From the NCBI RefSeq assembly GCF_014654675.1, contig NZ_BNBC01000001.1:317976-381975 (forward strand): 64,000 nucleotides of DNA. The letters run 5' to 3'. Shown piece by piece: positions 18,997 to 27,818 of this stretch. Source of the stretch: Streptomyces spiralis. GTDB lineage: Bacteria > Actinomycetota > Actinomycetes > Streptomycetales > Streptomycetaceae. The position numbers and the translations under genes were made by a program. The notes beneath the pieces were generated by a model. The model was not told the origin of the DNA. It did no database searches and saw only the letters and a list, made by a program, of their open reading frames with translations. Each line of letters opens with the position of its first letter. Position 1 is the stretch's first letter.

Positions 18997-20052
18997 TTGG
19001 CGTCGCACCACACCACCACGCCGGTATCGCCGTCCGCCTCGGCGGAAGAGGTCGAGAAGAAGATCGACGAGCTGTACCGGCACGCCGGGTCGGACGCCGG
19101 GCCGTACAGCCCGGCCGGCCACACCGCGGCCCGGGAGGAGCCCGCCAGACAGCGCGGCCGGGTCGCCGCACTCCTCGACGACATGGCCAGGCGCACCGAC
19201 ATGCTCGGCAGGGCGCGCGAGATGCTGCAGGCCATCGCCGGGAGCCAGGCCCGCACCGAGCCCGCCGCTCCCGACGCCACCGCCCTCCTCCCGGAGACCC
19301 CGCAGGGCTACTTCGACCAGGCTCAGCTGATGAGCCGGCTGATCGCGCGCCAGAAGAGTCTGGTGACCCACTCGTCGACGCAGCGGTCGGCGAGGTCCGT
19401 GAGGGCCGGGAGCCCGGCGACGGGGACGAGGCGGCGGGAGGCCGCCGCCGGCTCCGCGAGCCCCGGGTCGTCGTCGTCCGGGCCGTCGTCGTCCGGGCAG
19501 GGGGCCGAGGCGCCGACCGGGCAGCCGGCCGGGGCTCAGCGTGGCATCCGGGCGGCCAAGGCCGCCGTCCAGCACAAGCTCGCCGACGCTCGTGCGCTGC
19601 TGGCGGACGCGGCCGCCGCGCCGGAGCGGGCCGGGGCCGAGGCGCCGGCGGTGGAGTCCGCGGGAAGCGGGGCCGTGCAGGGACCGCAGGGAGAGGCGCA
19701 GATGGCCAAGGCCCTCGCCTTCGCCCGTGCGCAGATCGGCAAGCCGTACGTCTGGGGTGCGGCCGGTCCCGGTTCGTACGACTCTTCCGGCCTGGCCCAG
19801 GCCGCGTGGAAGGCCGCAGGGGTCGCCCTGCCGCGCGCAGTCCACGATCAGGCCCGTGCGGGCAGGCGGGTCCCGCTGTCCGAGGCGCTCCACGGCGACC
19901 TGGTCTTCTTCCACGGAGAGGCCGGACATGTCGGGGTCTACGCCGGCGACGGCATGATGATCCACGCTCCGCGGCCCGGCGCCCACGTCCGGGAGGAATC
20001 GATCTTCTTCGAGGGGGCGGCGGCGATCCTGGGCGTGGTGCGTCCGGCCTGA
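18997..20052 (+). CDS. NlpC/P60-family protein with catalytic Cys replaced by Ser
   Basis: From TTG 18997 (AAGGAG ten bases upstream) the product is 351 residues. Residues 15-130 are helical, with a charged segment (EEVEKKIDELYRHAG) like the coiled coil of secreted P60 hydrolases. A linker with SSGPSSSG-type repeats follows, then a C-terminal NlpC/P60 domain (about 235-351). The family nucleophile normally lies in a DCSGL motif; here it reads YDSSGLAQ, with codon TCT for residue 263. The His motif (GHVGVYAGDG) and MIHAP are kept. I see no signal peptide, unlike the paralogue at 21924. Ser at the nucleophile makes peptidoglycan cleavage doubtful, so it may be a pseudoenzyme or binding protein. 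The TTG start and missing signal peptide should be treated together, since a misassigned start could hide one. Confidence 0.8.
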   Translation: MASHHTTTPVSPSASAEEVEKKIDELYRHAGSDAGPYSPAGHTAAREEPARQRGRVAALLDDMARRTDMLGRAREMLQAIAGSQARTEPAAPDATALLPETPQGYFDQAQLMSRLIARQKSLVTHSSTQRSARSVRAGSPATGTRRREAAAGSASPGSSSSGPSSSGQGAEAPTGQPAGAQRGIRAAKAAVQHKLADARALLADAAAAPERAGAEAPAVESAGSGAVQGPQGEAQMAKALAFARAQIGKPYVWGAAGPGSYDSSGLAQAAWKAAGVALPRAVHDQARAGRRVPLSEALHGDLVFFHGEAGHVGVYAGDGMMIHAPRPGAHVREESIFFEGAAAILGVVRPA

Positions 20053-20131
20053 GAGCGCCCCGGCTCCTTTTTGCGTGCGCCCGCGCGCGTACCCCGCTCG
20101 CGCGGCGCGCGCAGCTCTTAGCATCAGGATC

Positions 20132-21106
20132 ATGCCCGCCACCTCACCCTTTCGCGCCTGGCTGGCGCAGCATCCGCCGGCGGCCGGTGCCGCCGTCATG
20201 GCGACCGGCATCCTGTCGGTCGGGCTTCATCTGACGGGCTACGAGGCGCTGTCGCTCGCCGTCCTCGCGGTGGCCTGCGTCGCCTGGCTGGCGCTGGCGG
20301 CGGACTTCGTCGTACGGCTGCTGCGCGAGCGGGCACGCTGGGTCCAGGAGGCGGGGACACCGGGCGCGCTGACCGGCATCGCCGCGACCTCCGTGCTGGG
20401 CACGCGCTTCTCGGCGATGGGCTGGCAGCACGTCGCCGAGGCGGCGCTTGCGCTGGCCGTGGTGATGTGGCCGTGGCTGCTCGTGCGGGTCGTGCGCATC
20501 TCACGGCGTCCCATGCCGGGGTCGGTCTTCCTGTGCTGCGTGGCCACGGAGGGGCTGAGCGTGCTCGGCGCGTCGGTGGCCAGGGCGGAGGCGACGGCGT
20601 GGCTCGCGCACACGGCGCTGGTGTTCTTCTGGCTCGGACTCGTGCTCTACGTCTTCGCGCTGACCCTCTTCGACCTGCGGCAGGTCGTCGTGGGGCGCGG
20701 TGACCACTGGGTCGCGGGCGGAGCACTGGCGATCTCCGCGCTCGCCGGGGCGAAACTGCTCGCCGCCGGCAGCGGGGGCCCGTACCTGTGGAACGAGGAC
20801 GACCGCGACGTCCTGCACACCGCCACCCTGGCCCTGCTCGCCTTCGACGTGTGCTGGTGCGCCGTCCTGCTCGTGGCCGAGCTGGCACGGCCCCGGCTCG
20901 GCTACGACGTGTGCCGCTGGTCGACCGTCTTCCCTCTGGGCATGACGGCGGCGGCGATGCTGTCCGTCGCCTCCGCCCTGGACATCCCGCAGCTCACGGT
21001 GGTCGGCGAGGCGGTGCTGTGGGTGGCCGTGGCGGCCTGGGTGGTCGTCGCCGCCGCGGCCGTCACGGACGCGCGCGCCGAGCTCAGGTCCACAGCACCG
21101 CGATGA
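20132..21106 (+). CDS. TDT-family (tellurite resistance/dicarboxylate) membrane transporter
   Basis: The 324-residue protein has about ten hydrophobic segments and the family signature early on (AGAAVMATGILSVGLH) and late (WSTVFPLGMTAAAMLSVA). The TDT/SLAC1 family includes TehA and Mae1 channels or carriers for anions, dicarboxylates or sulfite; the substrate cannot be read here. A TAGCAT box at 20119-20124 lies seven bases before ATG 20132, suggesting a leaderless mRNA. The 3' end overlaps the opposite-strand membrane gene by 23 bp. Confidence 0.85.
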   Translation: MPATSPFRAWLAQHPPAAGAAVMATGILSVGLHLTGYEALSLAVLAVACVAWLALAADFVVRLLRERARWVQEAGTPGALTGIAATSVLGTRFSAMGWQHVAEAALALAVVMWPWLLVRVVRISRRPMPGSVFLCCVATEGLSVLGASVARAEATAWLAHTALVFFWLGLVLYVFALTLFDLRQVVVGRGDHWVAGGALAISALAGAKLLAAGSGGPYLWNEDDRDVLHTATLALLAFDVCWCAVLLVAELARPRLGYDVCRWSTVFPLGMTAAAMLSVASALDIPQLTVVGEAVLWVAVAAWVVVAAAAVTDARAELRSTAPR

Positions 21107-21437
21107 AGATGTTCGCCATGGTCAGCAGGCCCACGACGCCGAACATGCTCTTGTCGACCTTCTCGTCGTCGCGCTTGACGTAGACCAGGCCCAGGATCAC
21201 GACCAGCAGCGCCAGCTTCACGCCGATCTTGACGGTGTTGACGTGGTGGTCCTGTGCCTCGTTGAGGCCGACCAGGACGACACCGGTGACCAGCATGGTC
21301 AGCGCGCCGTGCAGCATGGCCGGCACGAACCGGGCCGTGCCCTGGCCCATCGCCTTCATCTGGGTGAGGAAACCGCCGAGCAGCGCCGCGATCCCGATGA
21401 TGTGCAGGCCGACGAAGAGATGGATGAGTACGTCCAT
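21084..21437 (-). CDS. Small integral membrane protein, four predicted helices
   Basis: The 117-residue protein is almost entirely hydrophobic, with helices around LFVGLHIIGIAALLGGFLTQ, MLHGALTMLVTGVVLVGLN, LALLVVILGLVYV and VGLLTMANIFIAVLW. It is conserved in Streptomyces but has no known role. Histidines in the first two helices (LHIIG, LHGAL) could bind heme or metal, but this is speculative. It converges on, and overlaps by 23 bp, the end of the TDT transporter gene. Confidence 0.8.
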   Translation of the reverse strand: MDVLIHLFVGLHIIGIAALLGGFLTQMKAMGQGTARFVPAMLHGALTMLVTGVVLVGLNEAQDHHVNTVKIGVKLALLVVILGLVYVKRDDEKVDKSMFGVVGLLTMANIFIAVLWT

Positions 21438-21923
21438 GAGGCCGGAGCCTAGCCAGCGGCCCGGTCGCCTCGGACACCGGCCCGGCAGCTCGGTCCATAC
21501 GGACCGGCACCTCGGTCAGCGCTCGCGCGAGAGGTGCGTACGCGGTTCGGACGCCCGCCGGAGGCCCGCCGACCGCCGCCGCATATATGCGCCCCATAGC
21601 ACCTGAGCGTCCGCGCCTCCCCCCGAACCGTCGCATCGGTCATCGCTCTGCGTGAAGTCGCCACCCTCAGCCTCGGATCACGGTCACATACGGTCACCGG
21701 TTGGTCCCCTCACGTCAGTTCCGTACATGGAGTCACAGGGTCGACACGGAGCGCTCTAGCGTCCTCCCCCAGGTAACCGGCTCCCCACCGCCGCCCGGGC
21801 CAGGGGCGGCAGCCGGAAACCCCCGCCAGAATGTCCGGCGGCGGCGCGCTCCCCCTGTGTGGGCCGCCGCCGGACGCCTCCCCGCCCGCTTCCGCGGCCC
21901 GACGAAGGGACGTGACGGTCCAC
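21438..21923. other. Divergent intergenic region between the small membrane protein and NlpC/P60 genes
   Basis: No gene is supported in these 486 bp. It contains the perfect palindrome GCATATATGC (21581-21590), unusually AT-rich for this DNA, and a close direct repeat ACGGTCAC (about 21673-21692). These are likely parts of the two divergent promoters. I cannot assign a regulator. Confidence 0.4.
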
Positions 21924-22982
21924 GTGGCAGCGCACCGCAGGCCCCGACAGCGCTCGCTCAACGGCGGTACGGCGCGTACGGCCGCCACGATCGCCCTCGC
22001 GGGCGCGGCGACGGCCACCGGCCTCGACGGCATCGGGCAGGCGACGCCACAGCTCACGCCGGAGCAGGTCAAGGCCAGGGTGGACAAGCTGTACCAGGAG
22101 GCGGAGGTCGCCACCGAGAAGTACGACGGGGCGAAGGAGAAGGCGGACGCCGCGGAGAAACGGCTCAAGACGCTGGGCGACGAGGCGGCCCGCAGGCAGC
22201 AGGGACTCAACGCGGCACGGGACGCCCTCGGCTCGATCGCCGCGGCGCAGTACCGGGAGGGCGGGATCGACCCTTCGGTGCGCCTGATGCTCTCCGACGA
22301 CCCCGGGCGGTATCTGCAGGGCGCCGAGTTCGCGGAACGGGCCGGTGCCCGGCAGACGGCCGTGGTGTCCGACGTGCGCAGGCAGCTGCGGGAGATCGAG
22401 CAGTTGCGCGGCGCCGCGCGCATCGAGCTGTCCTCGCTCAGGTCGCGGCAGGCGGAGCTGCGCCGGCAGAAGAAGACGATCACCCGCAAACTCGACGAGG
22501 CCCGGCGGCTGCTGGCCGGGCTCTCCCCGCAGCAACGCGCCGCGCTCGGCGACGGCACGGGCTCCTCGCACGCCTCCCGCTCGACTTCCCCCAGGGAGAC
22601 GCTCGATGTCCCCGGTTCGGCGGCGGCTCCCAGCTCCCGGGCGGCGGCGGCCGTCGCCTACGCATACCAGAAGCTCGGCAGCCCCTACGTCTGGGGCGCG
22701 ACCGGCCCCGACGCCTTCGACTGCTCGGGCCTGGCCCAGGCCGCCTACCGGGCCGCCGGAATCTCCCTCCCCCGCACCACCTACACCCAGATCAACGCCG
22801 GCCGCCGTGTCTCACGGTCCGATCTCCGCCCCGGCGACCTGGTGTTCTTCTACTCCGGGATCAGCCACGTCGGCATCTATGTGGGCAACGGCCAGATGAT
22901 CCACGCGCCGAACCCCTCGGCCCCGGTCCGCCTGGCCCCGATCGACCAGATGCCGTTCGCGGGGGCGACCCGGGTGGCGTAG
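21924..22982 (+). CDS. Secreted NlpC/P60 peptidoglycan endopeptidase (RipA-like)
   Basis: From GTG 21924 the product is 352 residues. An Arg-rich signal sequence (HRRPRQRSLNGG then the Ala-rich TAATIALAGAATATGLDG) precedes a long coiled coil (about 40-215, Glu/Lys/Arg-rich with heptad leucines). The NlpC/P60 domain is at about 240-352, with nucleophile Cys in FDCSGLAQ, His in SHVGIYVGNG and MIHAP. These enzymes cut gamma-D-Glu-meso-DAP stem peptides during growth and division, and the coiled coil usually regulates them. GTG 21912 is an alternative start, but the Shine-Dalgarno (GAAGGGA, 21904-21910) is too close to it. Only 24 bp separate its stop from the convergent response-regulator gene. 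Confidence 0.92.
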   Translation: MAAHRRPRQRSLNGGTARTAATIALAGAATATGLDGIGQATPQLTPEQVKARVDKLYQEAEVATEKYDGAKEKADAAEKRLKTLGDEAARRQQGLNAARDALGSIAAAQYREGGIDPSVRLMLSDDPGRYLQGAEFAERAGARQTAVVSDVRRQLREIEQLRGAARIELSSLRSRQAELRRQKKTITRKLDEARRLLAGLSPQQRAALGDGTGSSHASRSTSPRETLDVPGSAAAPSSRAAAAVAYAYQKLGSPYVWGATGPDAFDCSGLAQAAYRAAGISLPRTTYTQINAGRRVSRSDLRPGDLVFFYSGISHVGIYVGNGQMIHAPNPSAPVRLAPIDQMPFAGATRVA

Positions 22983-23006
22983 AAGAGCCGGCGGGGCGGC
23001 GGCCGG

Positions 23007-23753
23007 TCACACCAGCCGGCGCGCGGTCGCCCAGCGGGTCAGCTCGTGGCGGTTGGACAGCTGGAGCTTGCGCAGGACCGCCGAGACATGGGACTCGACC
23101 GTCTTCACGGAGATGAACAGCTGCTTGGCGATCTCCTTGTAGGCGTAGCCGCGGGCGATCAGCCTCAGGACCTCGCGCTCGCGCTGGGTGAGGCGGTCGA
23201 GGTCCTCGTCGACCGGCGGGGCGTCGGTGGAGGCGAAGGCGTCGAGCACGAAGCCGGCCAGGCGCGGTGAGAAGACGGCGTCGCCCTCCTGGACCCGGAA
23301 GATCGAGTCGATGAGGTCGGAGCCGGTGATCGTCTTCGTCACATAACCGCGCGCCCCGCCGCGGATCACGCCGATCACGTCCTCCGCCGCGTCCGAGACG
23401 GACAGCGCGAGGAATCGGACCGGCTGCTCGGCGTCGCCCATCAGCGCGGAGCAGCGCCGCAGCACCTCGACACCGCCGCCGCCGGGAAGGTGGACGTCGA
23501 GCAGGACCACCTCGGGGCGGGTCGCGGTGATGACCGTGACGGCCTGGTCGACGTCGGCGGCCTCGCCGACGACCTCCACCCCGGTCTCCTCCGTCCGGCC
23601 GATCTCGGCCTGGACGCCCGTACGGAACATGCGGTGGTCGTCGACGAGGACCACCCGCACATGCCGCCGGCCCGCGCCGCCCTCGGCGGCCGCGGCCGCC
23701 TCCGTCGTCTCCGCTCCCGCCGTACCGTTCGCCTCGGTCGGGTCGCTCATCAC
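23007..23753 (-). CDS. NarL/LuxR-type response regulator (LiaR-like)
   Basis: The 248-residue regulator has an Ala/Glu-rich extension of 30 residues, then a receiver domain (LVDDHRMFRTGVQAE; phospho-acceptor Asp in VVLLDVHLPG; KTITG with the conserved Lys). A C-terminal LuxR-type helix-turn-helix follows (LTQREREVLRLIARGYAYKE, ISVKTVESHVSAVLRKL). Its start overlaps the stop of the kinase gene by 4 bp (ATGA), so the two are translationally coupled and form one two-component system. With the PspC/LiaF-like gene diverging upstream of the kinase, an envelope-stress role is likely. Confidence 0.93.
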   Translation of the reverse strand: MMSDPTEANGTAGAETTEAAAAAEGGAGRRHVRVVLVDDHRMFRTGVQAEIGRTEETGVEVVGEAADVDQAVTVITATRPEVVLLDVHLPGGGGVEVLRRCSALMGDAEQPVRFLALSVSDAAEDVIGVIRGGARGYVTKTITGSDLIDSIFRVQEGDAVFSPRLAGFVLDAFASTDAPPVDEDLDRLTQREREVLRLIARGYAYKEIAKQLFISVKTVESHVSAVLRKLQLSNRHELTRWATARRLV

Positions 23754-25075
23754 GTGTTCTCCGCCCTCTCCATCTCCAGCTCGACCTCCGTGCCGCCGTC
23801 CGGCACGGCGCGCAGCCGGGCCGTGCCTCCGTTGCGCTCCATGCGGCCGATGATCGATTCTCTGACGCCCATGCGGTCGGCGGGTATCGCGTCGAGGTCG
23901 AAGCCTGGGCCGCGGTCCCGTACGGACACGAAGACCGTCCTGCCCTCGACTTCGGCGTACACCTGCACGGCGCCGCCCTCGCCACCGTACTTGGCGGCGT
24001 TCACCATGGCTTCGCGCGCGGCCTGCATCTGGGCGCCGATCCGCTCGTCGAGCGGGCAGTCGCCGACCACGACCACCTCTATGGGGACGCCGTGCTTGTC
24101 CTCGACCTCGGCGGCGTTGCGCTTGACCGCCTCGGCGAGGGTGGTCGGTTCGTCGGCCTCGTCCTTGCCGTTGCCCTCCGGCTTGTACAGCCAGGCGCGC
24201 AGGTCGCGCTCCTGGGCGCGGGCGAGGCGACGGACCTCGCCCGCGTTCTCCGCGTTGCGCTGGATCAGGGTCAGGGTGTGCAGCACCGAGTCGTGGACAT
24301 GGGCGGCGACCTCCGCGCGCTCCTGGGCGCGGATGCGCATCAGGCGCTCCTCGGAGAGGTCCTGGGTCATGCGCACGAGGTACGGTCCGGCGAGCAGTGT
24401 GACGCCCACGAGGACGGCGAGGGCCGCCTGGAGCACCGAGCCGAGGTGGGCGGCGGATCCCTGCAGAACGAAGATGGCCGTGACACCGGCGGTGACCAGC
24501 AGGACTCCCGCGCCGGCGCGCAGCAGCGTGAGCGTACGGCGGTGGCGGCCCACCTCGACCCAGCGGGCCCGGCGGGCGTTGTCCGCCTGACGCCAGACCA
24601 GGGCGACGCCCGCGGCGACGAGGACGGCCGGCAGGAGGTACGCCTTGGCGCCGCCTCCCAGGTTCACGCTGCCGACGAAGACCGTCGCCACGACGACCAT
24701 GAGAAGCAGGGCGACGATCTGGCCCTTGTCCGGTTTGCGGGCGACGAGTCTGCGCCGGCCGTCGGGCGAGGTCTCCGTGGTGACGAGCGAGGGCGGTTTC
24801 TGGTCGCCGACGCCGCCGACGCCGAGCGGGACGAAGAACCAGAAGGCCGCATAGAGCAGCGCGCCGAGGCCGTCGGCCATGAACAGGCCGACGAAGACGA
24901 GCCGCACCCAGACCACGGGCAGCCCGAGGTGCCCGGCGAGGCCCCGCGCCACTCCGCCGAGCCAGCGTCCGTCGCTGCTCCGGTAGAGCTTGCGCGGCGG
25001 CCGCGGGTCGTCGAGGGGCAGTGCTGCGGCTTCCGGCATGTCATCGATGGTCACATGCCCGCGGGGCCGGGTCAT
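23750..25075 (-). CDS. PspC-domain sensor histidine kinase (LiaS-like)
   Basis: The 441-residue kinase has an N-terminal PspC domain (residues about 25-85, with DGRWLGGVARGLAGHLGLP and a hydrophobic helix), then four or more further membrane segments. A HisKA_3 dimerisation domain follows, with the phospho-acceptor His in AAHVHDSVLHTLTLIQ. The HATPase domain has EAMVNAAKYGG (N box) and DRGPGFDLDAIP (G1). HisKA_3 kinases pair with NarL-type regulators, and the gene for one overlaps its 3' end. The start is ATG 25075 or ATG 25039; neither has a strong ribosome site. It diverges from the PspC/LiaF-like gene at 25339. Confidence 0.92.
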   Translation of the reverse strand: MTRPRGHVTIDDMPEAAALPLDDPRPPRKLYRSSDGRWLGGVARGLAGHLGLPVVWVRLVFVGLFMADGLGALLYAAFWFFVPLGVGGVGDQKPPSLVTTETSPDGRRRLVARKPDKGQIVALLLMVVVATVFVGSVNLGGGAKAYLLPAVLVAAGVALVWRQADNARRARWVEVGRHRRTLTLLRAGAGVLLVTAGVTAIFVLQGSAAHLGSVLQAALAVLVGVTLLAGPYLVRMTQDLSEERLMRIRAQERAEVAAHVHDSVLHTLTLIQRNAENAGEVRRLARAQERDLRAWLYKPEGNGKDEADEPTTLAEAVKRNAAEVEDKHGVPIEVVVVGDCPLDERIGAQMQAAREAMVNAAKYGGEGGAVQVYAEVEGRTVFVSVRDRGPGFDLDAIPADRMGVRESIIGRMERNGGTARLRAVPDGGTEVELEMERAENT

Positions 25076-25338
25076 CAGGGTCGGCCCCCGAGACGCCCCT
25101 GATCTTGGAATGATCTTCGGGGGATCCCGGGCGGCGCAGTACCGTCCATGGGCCGAGAGCCCGTCGAGGGCCTGGCGAGGGGCTGGCGAGCGCCTGGCGA
25201 GGGCGGGTCGAAGGCCGAGTCGGAGGGCGCGCCGGAAGCCCGTCGAACGCATCCCCGGCCGTGGCTCAGGGGCGAATCAGGGTTCGGCCAGGGTCGTCCC
25301 GACTGCCGCCGCGGCGGCGCGCCCGTCACCATGGACGC

Positions 25339-26994
25339 ATGAGGAATCACCAGCACGCCGCGACGGGTCCGGAACCCGGCCCCGGCCCCCGCCCGGTCCC
25401 GGGCGCCGGGCCGCGGGACACCGCGCCCGGCACGGGTGCGGGTGAGGAACCGTGCGCGCACGAGCCCACGGGCGTGCACGGAACAGAGAGAACAGAGAGA
25501 ACAGGGACAGAGCAACCAGTCGGACAACCGGGTGCGGACGACGGGCCCGGACGGACCGGAGAGGCGAGTGTGACGGGGACGACGGGGGCGACGGGCCGGC
25601 CGGAGACGGCCGAGGAGCCGCGCCCCGGCCGGGACGAGCAGCCCGGCCGGGGCGGGGCTGCCGCGGCGGCGGCCGGAGCGGGAGCGGGAGTCGGCTCCCC
25701 GGCTGCCGAGGGGCCGGAAGCCGCCGCGGGCCCACCGAGGTTCCGGCGGGACCGGCGGAACAAGCTGTTCGGCGGGGTCTGCTCGGGTCTGGGCCGGCTG
25801 TGCGACATGGACCCGGTGATCTTCCGCATCACGCTGGCCGTGCTCGCCGCGACCGGCGGTATCGGCCTGATCTTCTACGGCTTCGCCTGGCTCTTCGTGC
25901 CGTACGACGACGAGGACGAGAACGAGGTGCGCAAGCTCCTCACCGGCCGGGTGGACGGCCAGGCGCTGGCGGCCGTGCTGTTCGCGCTGGTCGGCTGCGG
26001 AGTGTTCCTGTCGATGCTGCGCAACGGCAGCGTGCTGACCTTCGCGGTCGTCCTCTCCCTGCTGCTCGCGGGCGCCGGGTACTGGTCGCGGTACCGCGGT
26101 GCACCCGACCCCGACCCGCTGGCCGCCCAGGCCGTCGCCGACGCCCCGCCGGAGGCCCAGGCGCCACCGGCGCCGGCCGCCTATCCGTCCTGGTGGCGCG
26201 ACCCGATCGTCAAGGACGGCACCCATGTCGGCGGCACCGGCTATCTGTGGGGCCCCAGGGACTCGCGCGACCGGGACATCGCGGCGGCCGTCAACATCAG
26301 TCTCGGCGGTCGCGACGACGAAGAGGTGCGCACCCCGCGCTCCGAGCCGCCCCGCCCACGCGCTCCGCGCTGGATCGGTGGCTGGGTCTTCCTGCTCGCC
26401 CTGGTCGCGGGCGGCCTGGGCACCGGCCTGACCTGGAGCGACCACACGCTCGGCACCAGCCTCCAGACCGGTCTGGCCTGCGCGCTCGGCGTCCTCGGCC
26501 TGGGCATAGCGGTCAGTGCCTTCCTGGGCCGCACGGGTGCGGGCTCGATCCTGCTGGCGCTCATCACCGCGGGACTGCTCGCCGGCTCGGCGGCGCTTCC
26601 CAAGGACATCACCACGCACTGGTCGCACACGACCTGGCGGCCCGCCGCGGCGGCGGAGGTGAAGCCGAAGTACGACCTCGGCACCGGCGAGGGCACCCTG
26701 GACCTGACCCGAATACATGTCGGCAGCGGCCGGACGGTGGCCGCGCGGGCCCAGGTGGGGATGGGACGGCTGCGGGTGATCGTCCCCCGGGGCGTGACCG
26801 TGCGGGCGACCATCGACGTGGGAGTCGGCGACATCCGGTTGCCGGGAGACGGCTCCAAGGACGTGGACGTGGCTCCGGGCAGGCACCAGCAGGTGACCCT
26901 GGCGCCACCGGCGGGCGTGAAGAACGCCGGGACACTCGATCTCGACCTTCAGGTCGGCATGGGACAGGCGGAGGTGAGCCGTGCTGCGTCATGA
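25339..26994 (+). CDS. PspC-domain membrane protein with LiaF-like C-terminus
   Basis: The 551-residue protein begins with about 130 disordered residues (Gly/Pro/Thr/Glu-rich), in which the DNA has short AGAACAG-type repeats. A PspC domain (RNKLFGGVCSGLGRLCDMDP, about 135-200) and several membrane helices follow. The soluble C-terminal beta domain (VGSGRTVAARAQVGMGRLRV, then VGVGDIRLPGDG) resembles LiaF/DUF2154-type cell-wall stress sensors. In LiaFSR systems LiaF holds the kinase off until cell-wall damage. Its partner kinase and regulator are encoded on the other strand immediately to the left. Its last 14 bp overlap the next gene. Confidence 0.88.
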   Translation: MRNHQHAATGPEPGPGPRPVPGAGPRDTAPGTGAGEEPCAHEPTGVHGTERTERTGTEQPVGQPGADDGPGRTGEASVTGTTGATGRPETAEEPRPGRDEQPGRGGAAAAAAGAGAGVGSPAAEGPEAAAGPPRFRRDRRNKLFGGVCSGLGRLCDMDPVIFRITLAVLAATGGIGLIFYGFAWLFVPYDDEDENEVRKLLTGRVDGQALAAVLFALVGCGVFLSMLRNGSVLTFAVVLSLLLAGAGYWSRYRGAPDPDPLAAQAVADAPPEAQAPPAPAAYPSWWRDPIVKDGTHVGGTGYLWGPRDSRDRDIAAAVNISLGGRDDEEVRTPRSEPPRPRAPRWIGGWVFLLALVAGGLGTGLTWSDHTLGTSLQTGLACALGVLGLGIAVSAFLGRTGAGSILLALITAGLLAGSAALPKDITTHWSHTTWRPAAAAEVKPKYDLGTGEGTLDLTRIHVGSGRTVAARAQVGMGRLRVIVPRGVTVRATIDVGVGDIRLPGDGSKDVDVAPGRHQQVTLAPPAGVKNAGTLDLDLQVGMGQAEVSRAAS

Positions 26995-27223
26995 GTTCCA
27001 GCCGGGGAAGCTGGTGGGCGGGCTCTTCCTCATCGCGGCGGGCGTCGTCTACGCCGGGGACGCCCGCGGCCTCTGGCAGACCCCGTGGTTCGTGGGGGTC
27101 CCGCTGGTGGTGGGCGGCCTGTGCCTGGCCGGGGTGGTGGCGGGCCTCAACGCGGCCGTGCGGCGGCGCCGCCGGACCCGTCGTGGCGGGATCCGCGAGA
27201 CCCGGGCGGAGGGCGTGGGCTGA
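26981..27223 (+). CDS. Small membrane protein coupled to the PspC/LiaF-like gene
   Basis: The 80-residue protein has two hydrophobic helices (LVGGLFLIAAGVVYAG and WFVGVPLVVGGLCLAGVVAG) and a strongly basic tail (RRRRRTRRGG). The start is GTG 26981, with GGAGGTG upstream; it overlaps the preceding gene by 14 bp, so translation is coupled. It is probably an accessory membrane component of the same stress module. Function is otherwise unknown. Confidence 0.82.
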   Translation: MLRHEFQPGKLVGGLFLIAAGVVYAGDARGLWQTPWFVGVPLVVGGLCLAGVVAGLNAAVRRRRRTRRGGIRETRAEGVG

Positions 27224-27232
27224 GCCGCCGGC

Positions 27233-27274
27233 GGTGGTCGGGATGCCGCGCGTACCGCCGGCATCCCGACCACC
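27233..27274. terminator. Bidirectional terminator after the PspC operon
   Basis: A 15-bp perfect stem (27233-27247 with 27260-27274) and 12-nt loop lie in the 67-bp gap between convergent genes. Confidence 0.8.
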
Positions 27275-27290
27275 GGGGCGGTTCCCGGAC

Positions 27291-27818
27291 CTACCGGTAG
27301 TTCCCTGTCCCCCGCCGCCGCGCCCGCAGGGCGGCGTCCAGGGAGAACATCGGGGTGCCGGCCAGGACCAGGGGCAGCCAGGCCATCAGATAGGCGAGGT
27401 CGTTGCCGAAGTAGTAGGGGGTGGTGGCCCAGCTGACCGTCAGCCACAGGCTGAGGGAGATCAGCGCGCCTCCGAGCGCGGCCAGGCGGCCCAGCAGGCC
27501 GACCAGGACACCGATGCCGACGGCGAGTTCACCGAGGGCGATGGCGTAGCCGAAGCCGACGGGGCTCTTCAGGGCCAGGTCGACGAGGGCCGGGATCGCG
27601 GAGGAGCCACGGACCGCGTGCATCGTGTCGCCGAGCGAGCCGGGCCCGGAGGCCTTCATGAAGGCGCTGTCGGTGAGTTTGTCCAGGCCGGCGTAGACGA
27701 AGGTGACGCCCAGGAAGACGCGGAGGGGAAGGAGGGAGTAGCGGGCGGCGGCGTCCCGCCAGGTACCTCGTCGATCCGCATACGACGTCTGTGTATCCGT
27801 ACGAAGACCGTGAGTCAT
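27291..27818 (-). CDS. DoxX-family membrane protein
   Basis: The 175-residue protein has four hydrophobic helices. The family opening is LLPLRVFLGVTFVYAGLDKL, then GFGYAIALGELAVGIGVLVG and WLPLVLAGTPMFSLDA. DoxX proteins are membrane subunits linked to quinone- or thiol-dependent redox systems. ATG 27818 follows AGGTGG; an ATG at 27860 would add 14 residues of poor composition. Its upstream region, up to the end of the next minus-strand gene, holds three 28-bp tandem repeats. Confidence 0.85.
   Translation of the reverse strand: MTHGLRTDTQTSYADRRGTWRDAAARYSLLPLRVFLGVTFVYAGLDKLTDSAFMKASGPGSLGDTMHAVRGSSAIPALVDLALKSPVGFGYAIALGELAVGIGVLVGLLGRLAALGGALISLSLWLTVSWATTPYYFGNDLAYLMAWLPLVLAGTPMFSLDAALRARRRGTGNYR

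Noticed and set aside
16262..19330. Plus-strand open frame of about 1000 codons opposite pcrA.
   Set aside because: It is antisense to all pcrA helicase motifs and has no recognisable protein features.
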